64,000 nucleotides of DNA from Phlyctochytrium arcticum (lineage: Eukaryota > Chytridiomycota > Chytridiomycetes > Chytridiales > Chytridiaceae): contig JAHLKI010000045.1 of assembly GCA_025602905.1 (NCBI GenBank), positions 1 to 64,000 on the forward strand, read 5' to 3'. Under the pieces are notes generated by a model. The model made no database searches. It was not told the DNA's origin and saw only the letters and a program-made list of their open reading frames with translations. The translations under genes were made by a program, and so were the position numbers. Position 1 is the first letter of the stretch; the number at the start of each line of letters is the position of its first letter. This document shows, one piece after another, positions 53,236 through 63,106 of this stretch.

Positions 53236-56200
53236 GCAAGCACGGTCTATTTCATACAGAACATTTTGATTCATTATGAAACATTTTTACAAACAGTTCT
53301 ATCTACTCAACTATCTAGTCATCTAAATTTAGGGTTAGAACTTGAATAGTATTCCCGTTGTGGGCCTAGTGGTGTTCGGTATGTACTTTCATTTTCCGCA
53401 TAGTTACGAGAGGGATGATGCTCACTGACACCGTCTGTCAGGCAATCGGTTGGAATCGGTTGTAACTACGCGCCGTGGGAATGTTATACTATGTGAGGCA
53501 GAAGCTTCGACCGTGCTGGTCACAAGCCGTGAAACGTTTACGAACATATCTGACGTTCTTTCGCGCCTGCTGTGGGTAAAGGTATGGTAGATAACTTCAA
53601 CATCCTTTCCAACATTCTAACTCATCCATTGATACTTAGGAGCTCTGCCGACAGTCAGAACACGGGTTCAACCCGGAACACGGAATAGAACCTCTCCCAT
53701 GTGTCCCTACACCAATAAAGGAAATCCCGGGCAGAAGGACGAGAAAGACTGTGGGGCAATGCCCTAGCTCTCCACAATCTCCATGTCTCGGCCGGGAAAA
53801 ATAAATGTGTCTTCAAAAAATCTTCGTTGGTCTTCTTTCTTCAATGCCGAGCCAGCTGTCCTTCCTGACCTCATGAATTTAACGGACTTTTGGAGTTTAA
53901 GGATGGCTGCCACAAACACTGTCCTATCGCTGTCAGCTTCTCCTATATTCTCCTTGCTTTCTGACTTTGATTGGTGCCGATGCACAGCGAGTTCAGTAAA
54001 GGTGCTGTTTGAATTGAAGTGGTCAGTCTGACATCAGAGAACTGACCGCTGATTGCTGATTTCCTCGGTCAAGTCACGTGGATACTCGCGCTTTTTACGG
54101 ATGCTGATGTCGCGACTTTGAGGGATTTGGTTGCTGGGGAATTTGGACGATCAAGGAGGCGGTTGGTGTATTCTGGTGGCAGGACCTGCTCATCATCCAA
54201 GTAAGTGAAGCTTCATTGTCTTCGTTTCTGCTTGCTGCGAAGGTATGCTTCTGCACGCAAGGTTTGCTCCTGTCGAGGATGACAAACTGGGCGAGATTTG
54301 TTCTTGCCCCGAGGTCAAGCTATCTCCAGGAGTCGAGCCTTTTCCGACACCCACATACTTGCAAGCTGTGCAGCCGTCCCCTTGTGCCTGGTCAATTCTT
54401 TTGATCCCGCCTTGCTGGCGACTGTTTCCTCTCTTTTGAGAGGGCACTGCAAGTCCGCGTCGGTGTTGGTCGAAAATCGCATCAAAACGGCCACGTGCCC
54501 CGGAGAGTTGACAACGACCTCCCAGGAACCTCCCTTGGTCTTGCGAGTGGGCAGAGCATATATCGGCTGAGTCCCGGTCGACAACGTCGGGGGCCCGACA
54601 CTGGCTTGGCCATCAAAGCAAGTACATACGGTGTTCTCTTGTTCTTTTTTTTTCTCGGATTTAGATGCCTACTCTGATACTTCAAGAGACTTTGTGACTT
54701 TTCTGTGGTTGGACACATAGGTCGACTGTTTCGTCCAACGTAAGAATACTTTGCTTCCATAATTTTTCTTGTTGGATAGTGCTGATTCTCGGTTCCGACT
54801 ATTGTTTTTCAGGGATACACCTATTCCGCTGCTTTCAGAGATTTCGTGGCTACGCTGTGGTTGAGCATAAAGATGATTTCGACTCAATTCTCGACCCTGG
54901 ATCCCATTGTATTTCTTCAAGTGATTTCCTGTCAAACTGTCCATGGATGCGCGCCACTAGCAATTTTCGGGCACGTAGCCTTGTCCAGGTTTCGAATAGA
55001 GTGCGTGCATGGTGATCGCTGCCTTGAACAGGCTTCGAACCTTACCTTGAGTTTTCAAAGCATCAAATAACGCTCCGTCCCTCCACACACTTGCTTATCG
55101 CTCATATAACTGTGATATGCGCCTGTCTACTACACAAAAATTTTTCAAACGCTTCTACTTATTCTCATACAAGTTGGCCCACAGCGCTTTCGCGCTGTAG
55201 CCCAAATACAGAACCCAAACATGCTCGTAACCAATCTTGGAAGAACCAATATTCAAACATTACTAACCCATACCCGTTGGGTCTGAAGAAGTTGTTATAA
55301 GAATAGAAATAAAACTGACCATTGCAGCCAGAATTATTTCTGCCAGATTCAATACATCAAAGTCCGAACTATTACAGCCGGACAACACATTTTTATCAGT
55401 GTAAGACCTATTGCTACTATCAGAAGCAATCCATTCCAGTACCAAAGTATTTCAGAGCCACTGACTCAGGGATCATTACTGCAAGATCTGGCAGATATAT
55501 TACAGAAGCAACATCGACAGAACGATAAATCACAGGTCCATTACGGCTAGACTCTAAAAAAGAGAAGCGTCATCTATTTTGATACTGCGCAAGGGACTGC
55601 ACGAGGACAGTGACCAACAAAATATTCCCACGTGTCCATCACATTCAAAGCATCGCATCACAAAACCGTTGCGCATCGGACCCTCTATGTAAGTTACAGT
55701 CAGATTTTGCCAATCTGTGCCCCGCATTCAGAACCCAAACAGGTCCTAAGCCATTAAGGCAGTGCCAGAACAGATGCCCAAGGTCATGCATAAGCATCAT
55801 TACCCAGACCATTACTGCCAGATTTATTTAATCAAAGCATTACTGACCCATCACTGCCAGACGGACTACTGCCAGATCCATCATAACCAGAAGCATGACC
55901 TCAAGACCACTACATAATGCCAGGGACAATCTTTGTCTGAGTCAATGCATTTCAATACTGTCCGCTACTGCCAGACCCTGACCAGCGGATTTTACTGTCA
56001 GAAACAATCCCTGCCTTAAGTACATACTGCGCAAATCATCACAGCCAGTTTTGCATACCCAACACTGCCAGGACCATCACTGCTGCCAGATTAGTACAAC
56101 GATTTAGCAGTACTGACATCAGAGGAAACACAGGAAGGGACAGAGAACAGTCCACTTCAGCGACAGAAACGGTAAACGATCCCAGTCCATAATCCAAAAT

Positions 56201-56734
56201 CGATTCAAGGACAGTGGCCGGAAGCAGAACTCCTTTCAGAGACAGAGGTAGGAACAGAATTCAGTCCAGAAAGGGAGACAGAGACGGACACGGATTCAGT
56301 ACACTGACAGGTACAGGAACCGACTGCGCAACACAATCCTGAAAGACAGCTTTATCCAAAAACACAACTTCAGTCCCGAAACATGTCAGATTCAAGTACG
56401 ATGCTGTCCAGTACAGTCATGGATACTGGAACAGATCAAATATCATCAACAAAAACAGAACAGGCAGAGACAGAGACAGAAACAGAACCGACAATGAGGA
56501 ACTGTTTCTCCCTGGGGAGACGCGCTTAACCCTTTTTCGGACAACTTTTTGATTGGTGTACTCTTTGTGTTCAAGAACCACGGTTTCATCACTTTTTGCA
56601 ATTTCAAACTTGAGACAATGGTGACAATATTGATTGAGCGAGTATGACAATAAATAAACAGCGTAAAAAGACAGACAGAGAGAGGAAGAGAGAGGTTGCC
56701 ATAGCAACAGATGTTTGTTACGGACGTCACAACT
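53236..56734. other. Host intergenic DNA with low-complexity tracts
   Basis: No gene is supported. Short frames occur but lack recognisable domains. From about 55,300 to 56,100 a degenerate motif near ACTGCCAGA recurs irregularly (CATTACTGCCAGA, CACTGCCAGAC). From about 56,110 to 56,500 a GACAGAGAC-like motif recurs. These look like decayed minisatellites. No tRNA or CRISPR-like array is present. Confidence 0.45.
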
Positions 56735-57145
56735 TCACGCACGCGTAGAGCCACTGCCACGACCCCTTCCTCCGCGTCCTCCTCGACCTCTTCCTGCAGC
56801 CTTGGACTTTGGAGCTGGAGTTTTGCGCACCTTTCCACACTTCTTCAACACATGGTCATATTGGTGCTCGGTTGACCCGCACCCGGCACATCGACGCTTC
56901 TTGGGCGGCTGGGAAACGTCCAATGGAAGATCGGACGCGTCAGCAATCCCGGCACCTTCAACCTCCAAGTTCTCCACACTTCGACAGAGAGCGAGCAAAT
57001 CGGCCATGTGGTCATCATCATCCTTGCTAAAGTCGATGAGCTCGTCTTCGGACTCTGGATCAGACTGAGGAATGGGCTGGTCTCCTTCAGCGGTCGGCAC
57101 ATCTTCTGGATCCGCACCGTCCTCCGCTGCGCCCAAGTCCTCCCT
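56735..57145 (-). pseudogene. C-terminal fragment of a retrotransposon gag-like protein with zinc knuckle
   Basis: The minus strand encodes acidic segments, then RRCAGCGSTEHQYDH with a Cys/His cluster near a zinc-knuckle type, and a Gly/Arg-rich tail (GRGRGGRGGRGRG). The frame runs on into the element C helicase on the other strand (to 57,268), but that part is a shadow. The true protein seems cut at about 57,145, where GC content changes. Confidence 0.5.
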
Positions 57146-58258
57146 TCTAATCCTCATCTTTTTGCATTCACTGATGGTGTTTACGACCTTGTCAAAGGAG
57201 AGTTTCGTCCTTTTGAAGCCGCGGATTACATCTTGCACACTTGCGGTTATCCTTTCCCTAGCGGACAAAATGCAGACATTGGAAAAACAATCTTGTCATT
57301 CTTTGAAAGCATTTTTCCATCCAAAAAAGTCCTTGACTATCGACTTTTTCAACTTGCCAGATGCTTGTACGGGAAAGTTGTTGAAGAGTCCTTCTACGTC
57401 CAAAAAGGAGGCGGCAGAAATGGAAAAGGTGCTGAAACCACGCTAGTTACATCTACTTTTGGGACGTATTTCTACTTTATCAAACCCGAAAATATTACAA
57501 CTAGAAGCAGAGGTCAACGTGATGCACCAAATGCGCAAATGTTCAACTGTTTTGGTAAGAGATATCTATCCACTTCCGAACCTCAAGTTGGTCAATATTT
57601 TGCTTCCGACGAAATAAAAATTATTCGAGGCAACAACCCTTATCCTGTCCGGACACTTCATGGTAAGCCTATCACTTTCCCTATTACTGGCTCTCTGCAC
57701 ATACAAACAAACGAAGACCCAAAATTCGACCGTATTGATACTGCTATTGCTCTTTCCGCCAAAATGGTCCCATACACCGTTACATTTGCAGAATGTGATA
57801 ATGAAGAAGAGGATACGGCCGTTGAATTAGACGACGATGAAGATGAAAAAATTGTTCGTCAGGTTAATCCACAACTTAAAAAACTTCTATCTTCTCCAGA
57901 GTATCGAGATACATTTATTCTCATATTAATGGACATCTTTAAAGCAACGTTTGTAAAGAAAGATGGAAGTTTGGATTTCTCAATTCAAGTCCCAAATGAG
58001 GTGAACGAGTTTACACAGAAGAATCTGGTTAATTCTTTAACAGTTGCGAAGTGGTTCAAAATGACTTATAAATTGACAAACAACCCCGACAACAAAATTG
58101 AAAGAACCGCCATTTATGGGAAGTATATGGCAGATAACATTGGATCCACAAATCTGTGTGAGCGAAACACATTTTACAAAGAACTGCGAGCGGTAGTGCC
58201 GGAGAGAAAGATTCGGGGCGCTCGATACTTTGTAGGGATATTATTGAAGACTGATTGA
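57145..58258 (+). pseudogene. D5-type SF3 helicase, 5'-truncated
   Basis: Recognisable sequence begins at HLFAFTDGVYDLVKGEFRP, typical of the D5-N region before SF3 helicases. YVQKGGGRNGKGAE is the Walker A motif near 57,410, RYLSTSEPQ the Walker B region, and GSLHIQTNEDPKF the motif C/sensor Asn. An acidic insert (EEEDTAVELDDDEDE) follows. Upstream in the same frame lies only antisense gag-like sequence, so the N-terminal (primase) part is lost. It is a different lineage from the SF3 helicase of element B, making a third replicase type in the window. Confidence 0.85.
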
Positions 58259-58395
58259 TTGTGGGTTTGATGAAGAGGGGGGCAGGATATTGGTTCTTTC
58301 CATCCGCAATCCGGGATATTGGTTCTTTCCTCTTTCTTTCTCCTTTCCATCCGTGTGACTTATCCACATGCACATGACTTATCCACATTCTTGTC

Positions 58396-58403
58396 TATAA
58401 AAG
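58396..58403 (+). promoter_or_regulatory. TATA box (TATAAAAG)
   Basis: It lies about 97 bp before ATG 58,493 and about 30 bp before a plausible transcription start. Two direct copies of GACTTATCCACAT lie just upstream (58,367-58,389). Confidence 0.5.
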
Positions 58404-58492
58404 AGCATCAACCTTTCCCCTTTCCTTTTTCATTATCACTCGAGATAAAAACAGATATTCGGGCGTTATAAAAGAGGTCGTAGGAAGGGCGG

Positions 58493-58840
58493 ATGCAATA
58501 CCCTAAAAAACCTAACATCAACATGGGGAACCCAACAAATAATCAAAAAACGGCAGCGGAAGCAAAAGAGCATGTTCTGTATGTGTGGTGCCTTGTCAAC
58601 ACGGTCTGCTACAAAATGGGATTTCTATCAAAGAAACACATTAAAGAAACAAGAGAAGTAATGAAGGATTTGTCTTGGGATATTTTCGAAATGGACGACG
58701 AAACTACAAAGGAACTTTTGGAACATTTCAAAGATGATGCCGAAATGTTTGATGTCCTAAAACAGAAACGCAAAGAAAAGGGGCAATTTGGCTTCATGAG
58801 GTGGTTAGAGAAAGAAATTCATACCTATGGATTAGTGTAA
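58493..58840 (+). CDS. Hypothetical helical protein of element C (115 aa)
   Basis: It follows a TATA box and is open from ATG to stop. The protein is helical and charged (HIKETREVMKDLSWDIFEM, EHFKDDAEMFDVL). The start could be the second ATG (MGNPTNN). No family is recognised. AT-rich codon use matches the helicase gene. Confidence 0.55.
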   Translation: MQYPKKPNINMGNPTNNQKTAAEAKEHVLYVWCLVNTVCYKMGFLSKKHIKETREVMKDLSWDIFEMDDETTKELLEHFKDDAEMFDVLKQKRKEKGQFGFMRWLEKEIHTYGLV

Positions 58841-58867
58841 AAACATGTCATTTTATTGGACAGTGTC

Positions 58868-59014
58868 ATGAAGAGATTACAAGAGTTACAAGAAAACGAC
58901 GTATATGATACAGATTTGGCGAATTTGAACCAATTTCTGTATATTTTGATGACGGTTGGAAAAAGCAGATCAGCTGCTTGGAATATCGAATTATGGAAGC
59001 TCGATACTTTGTAG
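58868..59014 (+). CDS. Very small ORF ending in a duplicated helicase tail (48 aa)
   Basis: ATG 58,868 encodes MKRLQELQENDVYDTDL and ends at TAG 59,012. The last 70 bp (from about 58,995) duplicate the helicase 3' end (58,217-58,290: GCTCGATACTTTGTAGGGAT and following) in another frame. It may be a gene fragment fused to the duplication rather than a functional gene. Confidence 0.3.
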   Translation: MKRLQELQENDVYDTDLANLNQFLYILMTVGKSRSAAWNIELWKLDTL

Positions 59015-59054
59015 GGATATTATTGAAGAAGTGATTGATAGTGGGTTTGATGAA

Positions 59055-59432
59055 GAGGGGGGCAGGGTGGGGCAGGTAGGGGGGCAGGGTTTTAAAAAAG
59101 TGCCCCCCACTCGGTACATGTAAGAAAAGAAAAATTAATTAATAAAGTAGTGTAGTGTTTCTATGTAGGTAAAAAAAAGGGGGGCAGGGGGGGCAGTTTT
59201 TTTGTATGTTTATGATTCTTATAAAATTTTTATTTGAGTGAGAAGTAGTTCAGAACGTGTGAACTACTTATGAGTAGTGAAAAACCTATATCCCCAGGGA
59301 CTTTACCTCGAAGAAGCTGCCCCCCCTGCCCCCCTACATGTAAAGTGGGGGGAAATATAAGATAAAAGTATTATTCACTCGAGAGATGGAGTGAAAAACA
59401 CCTGCCCCCCTTTCTGCCCCCCTTTTTTGCTG
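59055..59432. repeat. R3 foldback repeat of element C
   Basis: Nested inverted segments are CCCCCCACT...TACATGTA (59,103-59,122) with TACATGTAAAGTGGGGGG (59,335-59,352), GGGGGGCAGGGGGGGCAG (about 59,179-59,196) with CTGCCCCCCCTGCCCCCC (59,317-59,334), and a central AAGTAGTTC/GAACTACTT (about 59,242-59,269). It lies downstream of the helicase, comparable to R1 and R2. The sequence is unlike either. Confidence 0.7.
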
Positions 59433-59798
59433 AACGGGGGAATTGCGAAAGTGTAGTTTTATCGATAAGCCAGAATTGAATTAAATCGATAATAGAAAAT
59501 ATTTATAAAAGAAGTGGAAGTCCCGTAGGAAGGCGACCCTGAAAAAGTCTAACCCGGTTAGAAAATGGAGCGATTGGAAGGATGCTTACGTAAGCGGATG
59601 GACACATAGAATGCGGAATATTGGATAAAAGCATTGGAATATGGGAGAAAATGGTGTGCAGTATAAAGTAGGGTCGAGTTTATGCGGATATGGTGTAGTG
59701 AGGAAGTCCCGTGAGAGGAGCGGCTCGGCTCGATGAGTAATGGAGGGAGATGACTCGTGATTTGTAAGATGACTCGATATTCGATGGAGCGACCTGAG

Positions 59799-59918
59799 AT
59801 GGATAGCTGATGGATAGCTGATGGATAGCTGGTCAAATAGCTGGTCAAATAGCTGGCATATAGCTGGAACATAGCTGGCATATAGCTGGCATATAGCTGG
59901 TCAAATAGCTGAAATAGC
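59799..59918 (+). repeat. Short tandem repeats of TAGCTGG units
   Basis: Units of 11-14 bp such as GATGGATAGCT, TCAAATAGCTGG and CATATAGCTGG are repeated about ten times with variation, ending 2 bp before the terminal palindrome of element C. Confidence 0.8.
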
Positions 59919-59920
59919 CC

Positions 59921-59984
59921 CTGTCATAGTGCAAAAAAATAGCACATAGTATATACTATGTGCTATTTTTATGCACTATGACAG
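59921..59984. repeat. Right-end palindrome of element C (64 bp, one mismatch)
   Basis: Arms of 32 bases meet at TATA with a single mismatch (position 14). The outer arm CTGTCATAGTGCA resembles GTGCCACGGTGCA of A and B, with GTGCA in common. Host-like DNA follows at once. Confidence 0.9.
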
Positions 59985-60144
59985 ACTTACACTCGATTCA
60001 CACTGACCTGCCGAGCGCTACACTCCCTCCGCTCCCCGCACGACATTCATCAAGTCTTATACACTTCCCGGAGCACAGTTATCCCCCATAGGTGGAACAT
60101 CGATTTGGGCCTTTCTCCATGAGGACAATTTCCCGCCCTTCCCT

Positions 60145-61091
60145 TTGGAGTTCCGCCGAAAGTATGTTATGTTAATATTGCAGGAAGTAGTCGCTGATCC
60201 TAGTCTTCAAGCACCACCGCCAAGACGACGTCGTGACCCTCAACCGCCGAGAGGAGCTGATATTGATATTCGCCGACTTTTGCGACATGATCTGGACTCT
60301 TGTGCCGAATTTGCATTGGCGCATTGCCTTGGGAAAAGACGTAGTGCATGCTACAGCGCCTCGTACTTGACTCGAGGTTGCATTTCAAGCAAGATGCCAA
60401 TAGAGAAGTTAGAGCTGTTGGCCAAATATAATCTGGTCGATGCGGAGTGTGGACTTCGACATACTATCGGAGATGTTCAAATGGAACATGAGCCAATCTA
60501 TGATGAATATTTTGATTTCTTCCTGGAGCGTTGCACAAGAACAGACGGCCTTTGGATCCAGTGCGATTCATTCTGTGAAAATTGGAGAGAAACTGATTGG
60601 GAAAACTACACTAACATCTTTCGTTTCCTGTTGTCCCATTTGCCTGACCCGGTACCAGCTTACCTTACGATAACGATGGCGACTGGTATCTCTCCGCACT
60701 CCAAACAGCCGCAGAGTTCGGCCATGTTGAAACTTTGGAGGTGCTCTTAGCTCGCGAGGACGTGAACGTCAATGCAATGACACCTGATGACGAAGGACCC
60801 TACACTTTAGCAGCTTCTTTCCAAACGGGAACGACTGCAACCGCTGACCTTTTGCTTTCCAAGGGTACATTGGTCTCAAATTCCTTTGTGCTTAGTCATG
60901 CAATCGAGTGCGGCATCCCACTGGAATATATAGAAAAGACTTTGATTGAGAAGCATGGTGCACGACCAATCACGCCATTTGTGCTCTTCGAAGCCGACGC
61001 TCCACGTCTTGGCCATGTTGCTAAGAAAGCTCAAGACTACATCGCCCCCAATTACTCTGAAAGATTTGGAAATGTACATAAGAGGGCCTGA
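60145..61091 (+). pseudogene. Host ankyrin-repeat-like gene, frameshifted
   Basis: The first frame (to 60,750) is Leu/Arg-rich with LLRHDLDSCAEFALAHC. From about 60,670 another frame carries ankyrin-like sequence (ALQTAAEFGHVETLEVLLA) and continues to 61,091 (TADLLLSKGTLV, LSHAIECGIPLEY). The frame change lies near 60,660-60,670 without a convincing intron. No good ATG is seen at the 5' end. It is probably a decaying host gene. Confidence 0.45.
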
Positions 61092-61158
61092 GCCACAATT
61101 GCTTTCTGCGCTGCAAGATTTTCGTGCTTTTGAACGTGCGGCATAACCTTGGTAAGGA

Positions 61159-61560
61159 TTTGCGTTTGTCATTCATGAGTGTCTCCTCCACACGCTGTCC
61201 CGCGTCATGGATTCCGCTTTCGCGACTCTGGCGTCCGGGTTATCATTCCCTTCATCGACTGGTCGAACTGCGGGGGAGTCGAGGAACTCGCGGCGTTTCG
61301 CGGAAAGCCGCTATGAATTTTTCACCAATCCACAGGTCAAGGAAGACTTCAAGGCTTTAATCCGTGCCATCGTCCTTCGCGAACAGCGTTTTACCGATCG
61401 CCTGTACCAGGACGATGAGTTAGTTCCCGGATGGGAGCTGTGAAACGAGTTGGGAGGCTAGTTCGGCATGCGAACGACTGAGTGGATGTTGGAAATGTCG
61501 GCCTATGTCAAGTAGTTTGACGCATAGCATCTTGTCTTTGACGGGTCCATCGCGGTTGTG
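61159..61560 (+). pseudogene. GH5 endo-beta-1,4-mannanase fragment, broken
   Basis: Segments VIIPFIDWSNCGGVEE, YEFFTNPQVKEDFK, QDDELVPGWEL and WMLEMSAYVK match in order the GH5 mannanase family (the stretch around the acid/base Glu, normally within WELxNE). The pieces lie in two frames and are interrupted by several stops after 61,440. Only the central region is present. Mannanases degrade plant or algal mannans, so the host lineage has such enzymes. Confidence 0.6.
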
Positions 61561-62486
61561 CACAAGCTCGGCTTCTTGGAGAGCAACCTCAAACACACCC
61601 ACTTTTCACCGTTAGATTCCAAACTCAATGTGTACCGCAAAGCCGGTGTCCTTTCCAACAATAACGTTGATATCTTTCGTGATCACTTCCATGTTGCAGA
61701 CGTAAGTACAGAGCGTTTCAAAACAGCTTGTGTTCTCTCGAGTCAATCCATCTTCCACAACCTTCTCACCACCGTCTTGAACGACGAACGCATTTCAGCA
61801 GCAGCCATGTGGAGATTTCGAACGCACACCCATTGAGGCGGCTACTACGTCCACCAAAAAAGGACCCTTGGCTTTCCTACCGCTTACTGGGAAATATTGT
61901 AGCAGACGGTGCACCGACTGACGAGTTGATACAGCAAACCTCATCCGCGAGTTTGCCGGGAAGGTCCAAGATGGCGATCCCGCCAACTGCCTCGACTGCA
62001 TCCCATCAAGAAGGTTAAGCAAATTACTTGGCAAGGCTGTCATGGCCTATCTGTACGCGTTCGCTCGCGCTAGTGCAATCCCTCCGCCCACTGCTTCTCC
62101 CGAGACCGACATTGATGCACCACCACCAAGTGATCTACAATGAGAAGTCATTTTCAACAAGCTGTATGATGTCCGCACCGCCGTATTTGCAGATTTTACC
62201 GCCCGGTGCGGGATGGTGCACCACTGCAATCTAGCGGCGTGAGTGGAGCTCAGTAGAGTCGGTATATGAGCCATGCCTAGTCGCCTGTCAGCATCAAATA
62301 GTCTTGCCTTTTGCAAAACTTTCCTTTATATACCTAAGATGACATTAGACAAATACAGATTAGAAATCTAGACCGACTAATGCACTACATATACATTAGT
62401 ACGTTTTATTCACAGGTAACTGAGCAATACACACAATGTGCTTGGAAGTACGTCAAGCGAGTTAAGTTTACCGGTGCTATTTATAT
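61561..62486. other. Host DNA without a supported gene
   Basis: Short open frames (61,558-61,836 and 61,728-62,018) have no recognised domain and may be remains of the mannanase neighbourhood. I see no repeat or RNA gene. Confidence 0.4.
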
Positions 62487-62490
62487 AGTT

Positions 62491-63106
62491 TCACCACTCA
62501 TCTCCCCCATACTTCCACTGAATATCCTGTGCCGAATCCTCGAAAGTCCCATTCAGCGGCTTTCCCACCGGAACCCCATGGTGAAACTTGACCGTGAGAA
62601 TGCGTTTATTCTCTCCATCGACGCAATATATGCTGAATTCCTTGCGTTGGGCACTATATTGGGCGTAAATGATGGGTTCCTCGGCAAATAATTTCGTCAG
62701 GCGCAATTTCTGCATAAACCAAGAGCGAAACTCGTCGGCGTCTGCATTCAAAATGTCCAATCGCTCTTCCGTTGTTTCTAATTCTGGCTTGTAAATGTAC
62801 CCGTCATTAGGTAGTTTGACGTTAATAAAGTTGTATGTCCCTCGGGGTGCAACAGCTGATTCGTACTCGGAATCATGTTGTTTTATCGTGGTGGCCCAGC
62901 GATATTGTCCAAAGTTGAATTCTCTTTTTGAGCAGGCCGCTTTTTTCCCACCTTTTGGCGGTTCCCATCAAGTCCTGCAAAACTGCGAGTTTCACCTTTT
63001 CGGGAAACAAGGTCCCTGCAAGACTGGAAAGAAGTACGGCACCATCACTAAGGGGGTGGCGTTCGATGAAGTGAACGAGGTGATCGAAATCCTTGTCGGC
63101 AGCCAT
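62491..63106 (-). pseudogene. Uncharacterised ORF pair, probably one frameshifted gene
   Basis: A 5' part from ATG 63,106 (MAADKDFDHLVHFIERH) and a 3' part ending at 62,491 (DIQWKYGGDEW) lie in different frames on the minus strand. The 3' frame is open well upstream of its annotated ATG, to about 62,985, reading FNFGQYRWATTIKQH and VAPRGTYNFINVKLP. The two overlap, so a single frameshift near 62,960-62,985, or a small intron, joins them. No family is recognised. Confidence 0.4.

Larger units (their letters stand above)
57145..59984. mobile_element. Element C: right-hand part of a third integrated virus
   Basis: It carries an SF3 helicase gene cut at its 5' end, two small genes, a foldback repeat and a terminal palindrome. 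It is AT-rich like A and B, and host DNA starts immediately after the palindrome. No capsid gene is left, so the virus type is not fixed. The palindromic end suggests a relative of A and B. Confidence 0.7.

Noticed and set aside
56735..57268. Full 177-aa minus-strand protein including the segment over the helicase
   Set aside because: The first 40 residues are antisense to conserved helicase sequence, so only the part left of about 57,145 is likely a real protein remnant.
58367..58389. DnaA boxes (TTATCCACA) as evidence of a bacterial origin
   Set aside because: Surrounding genes, introns and retrotransposons are eukaryotic; a 9-mer match is not enough.
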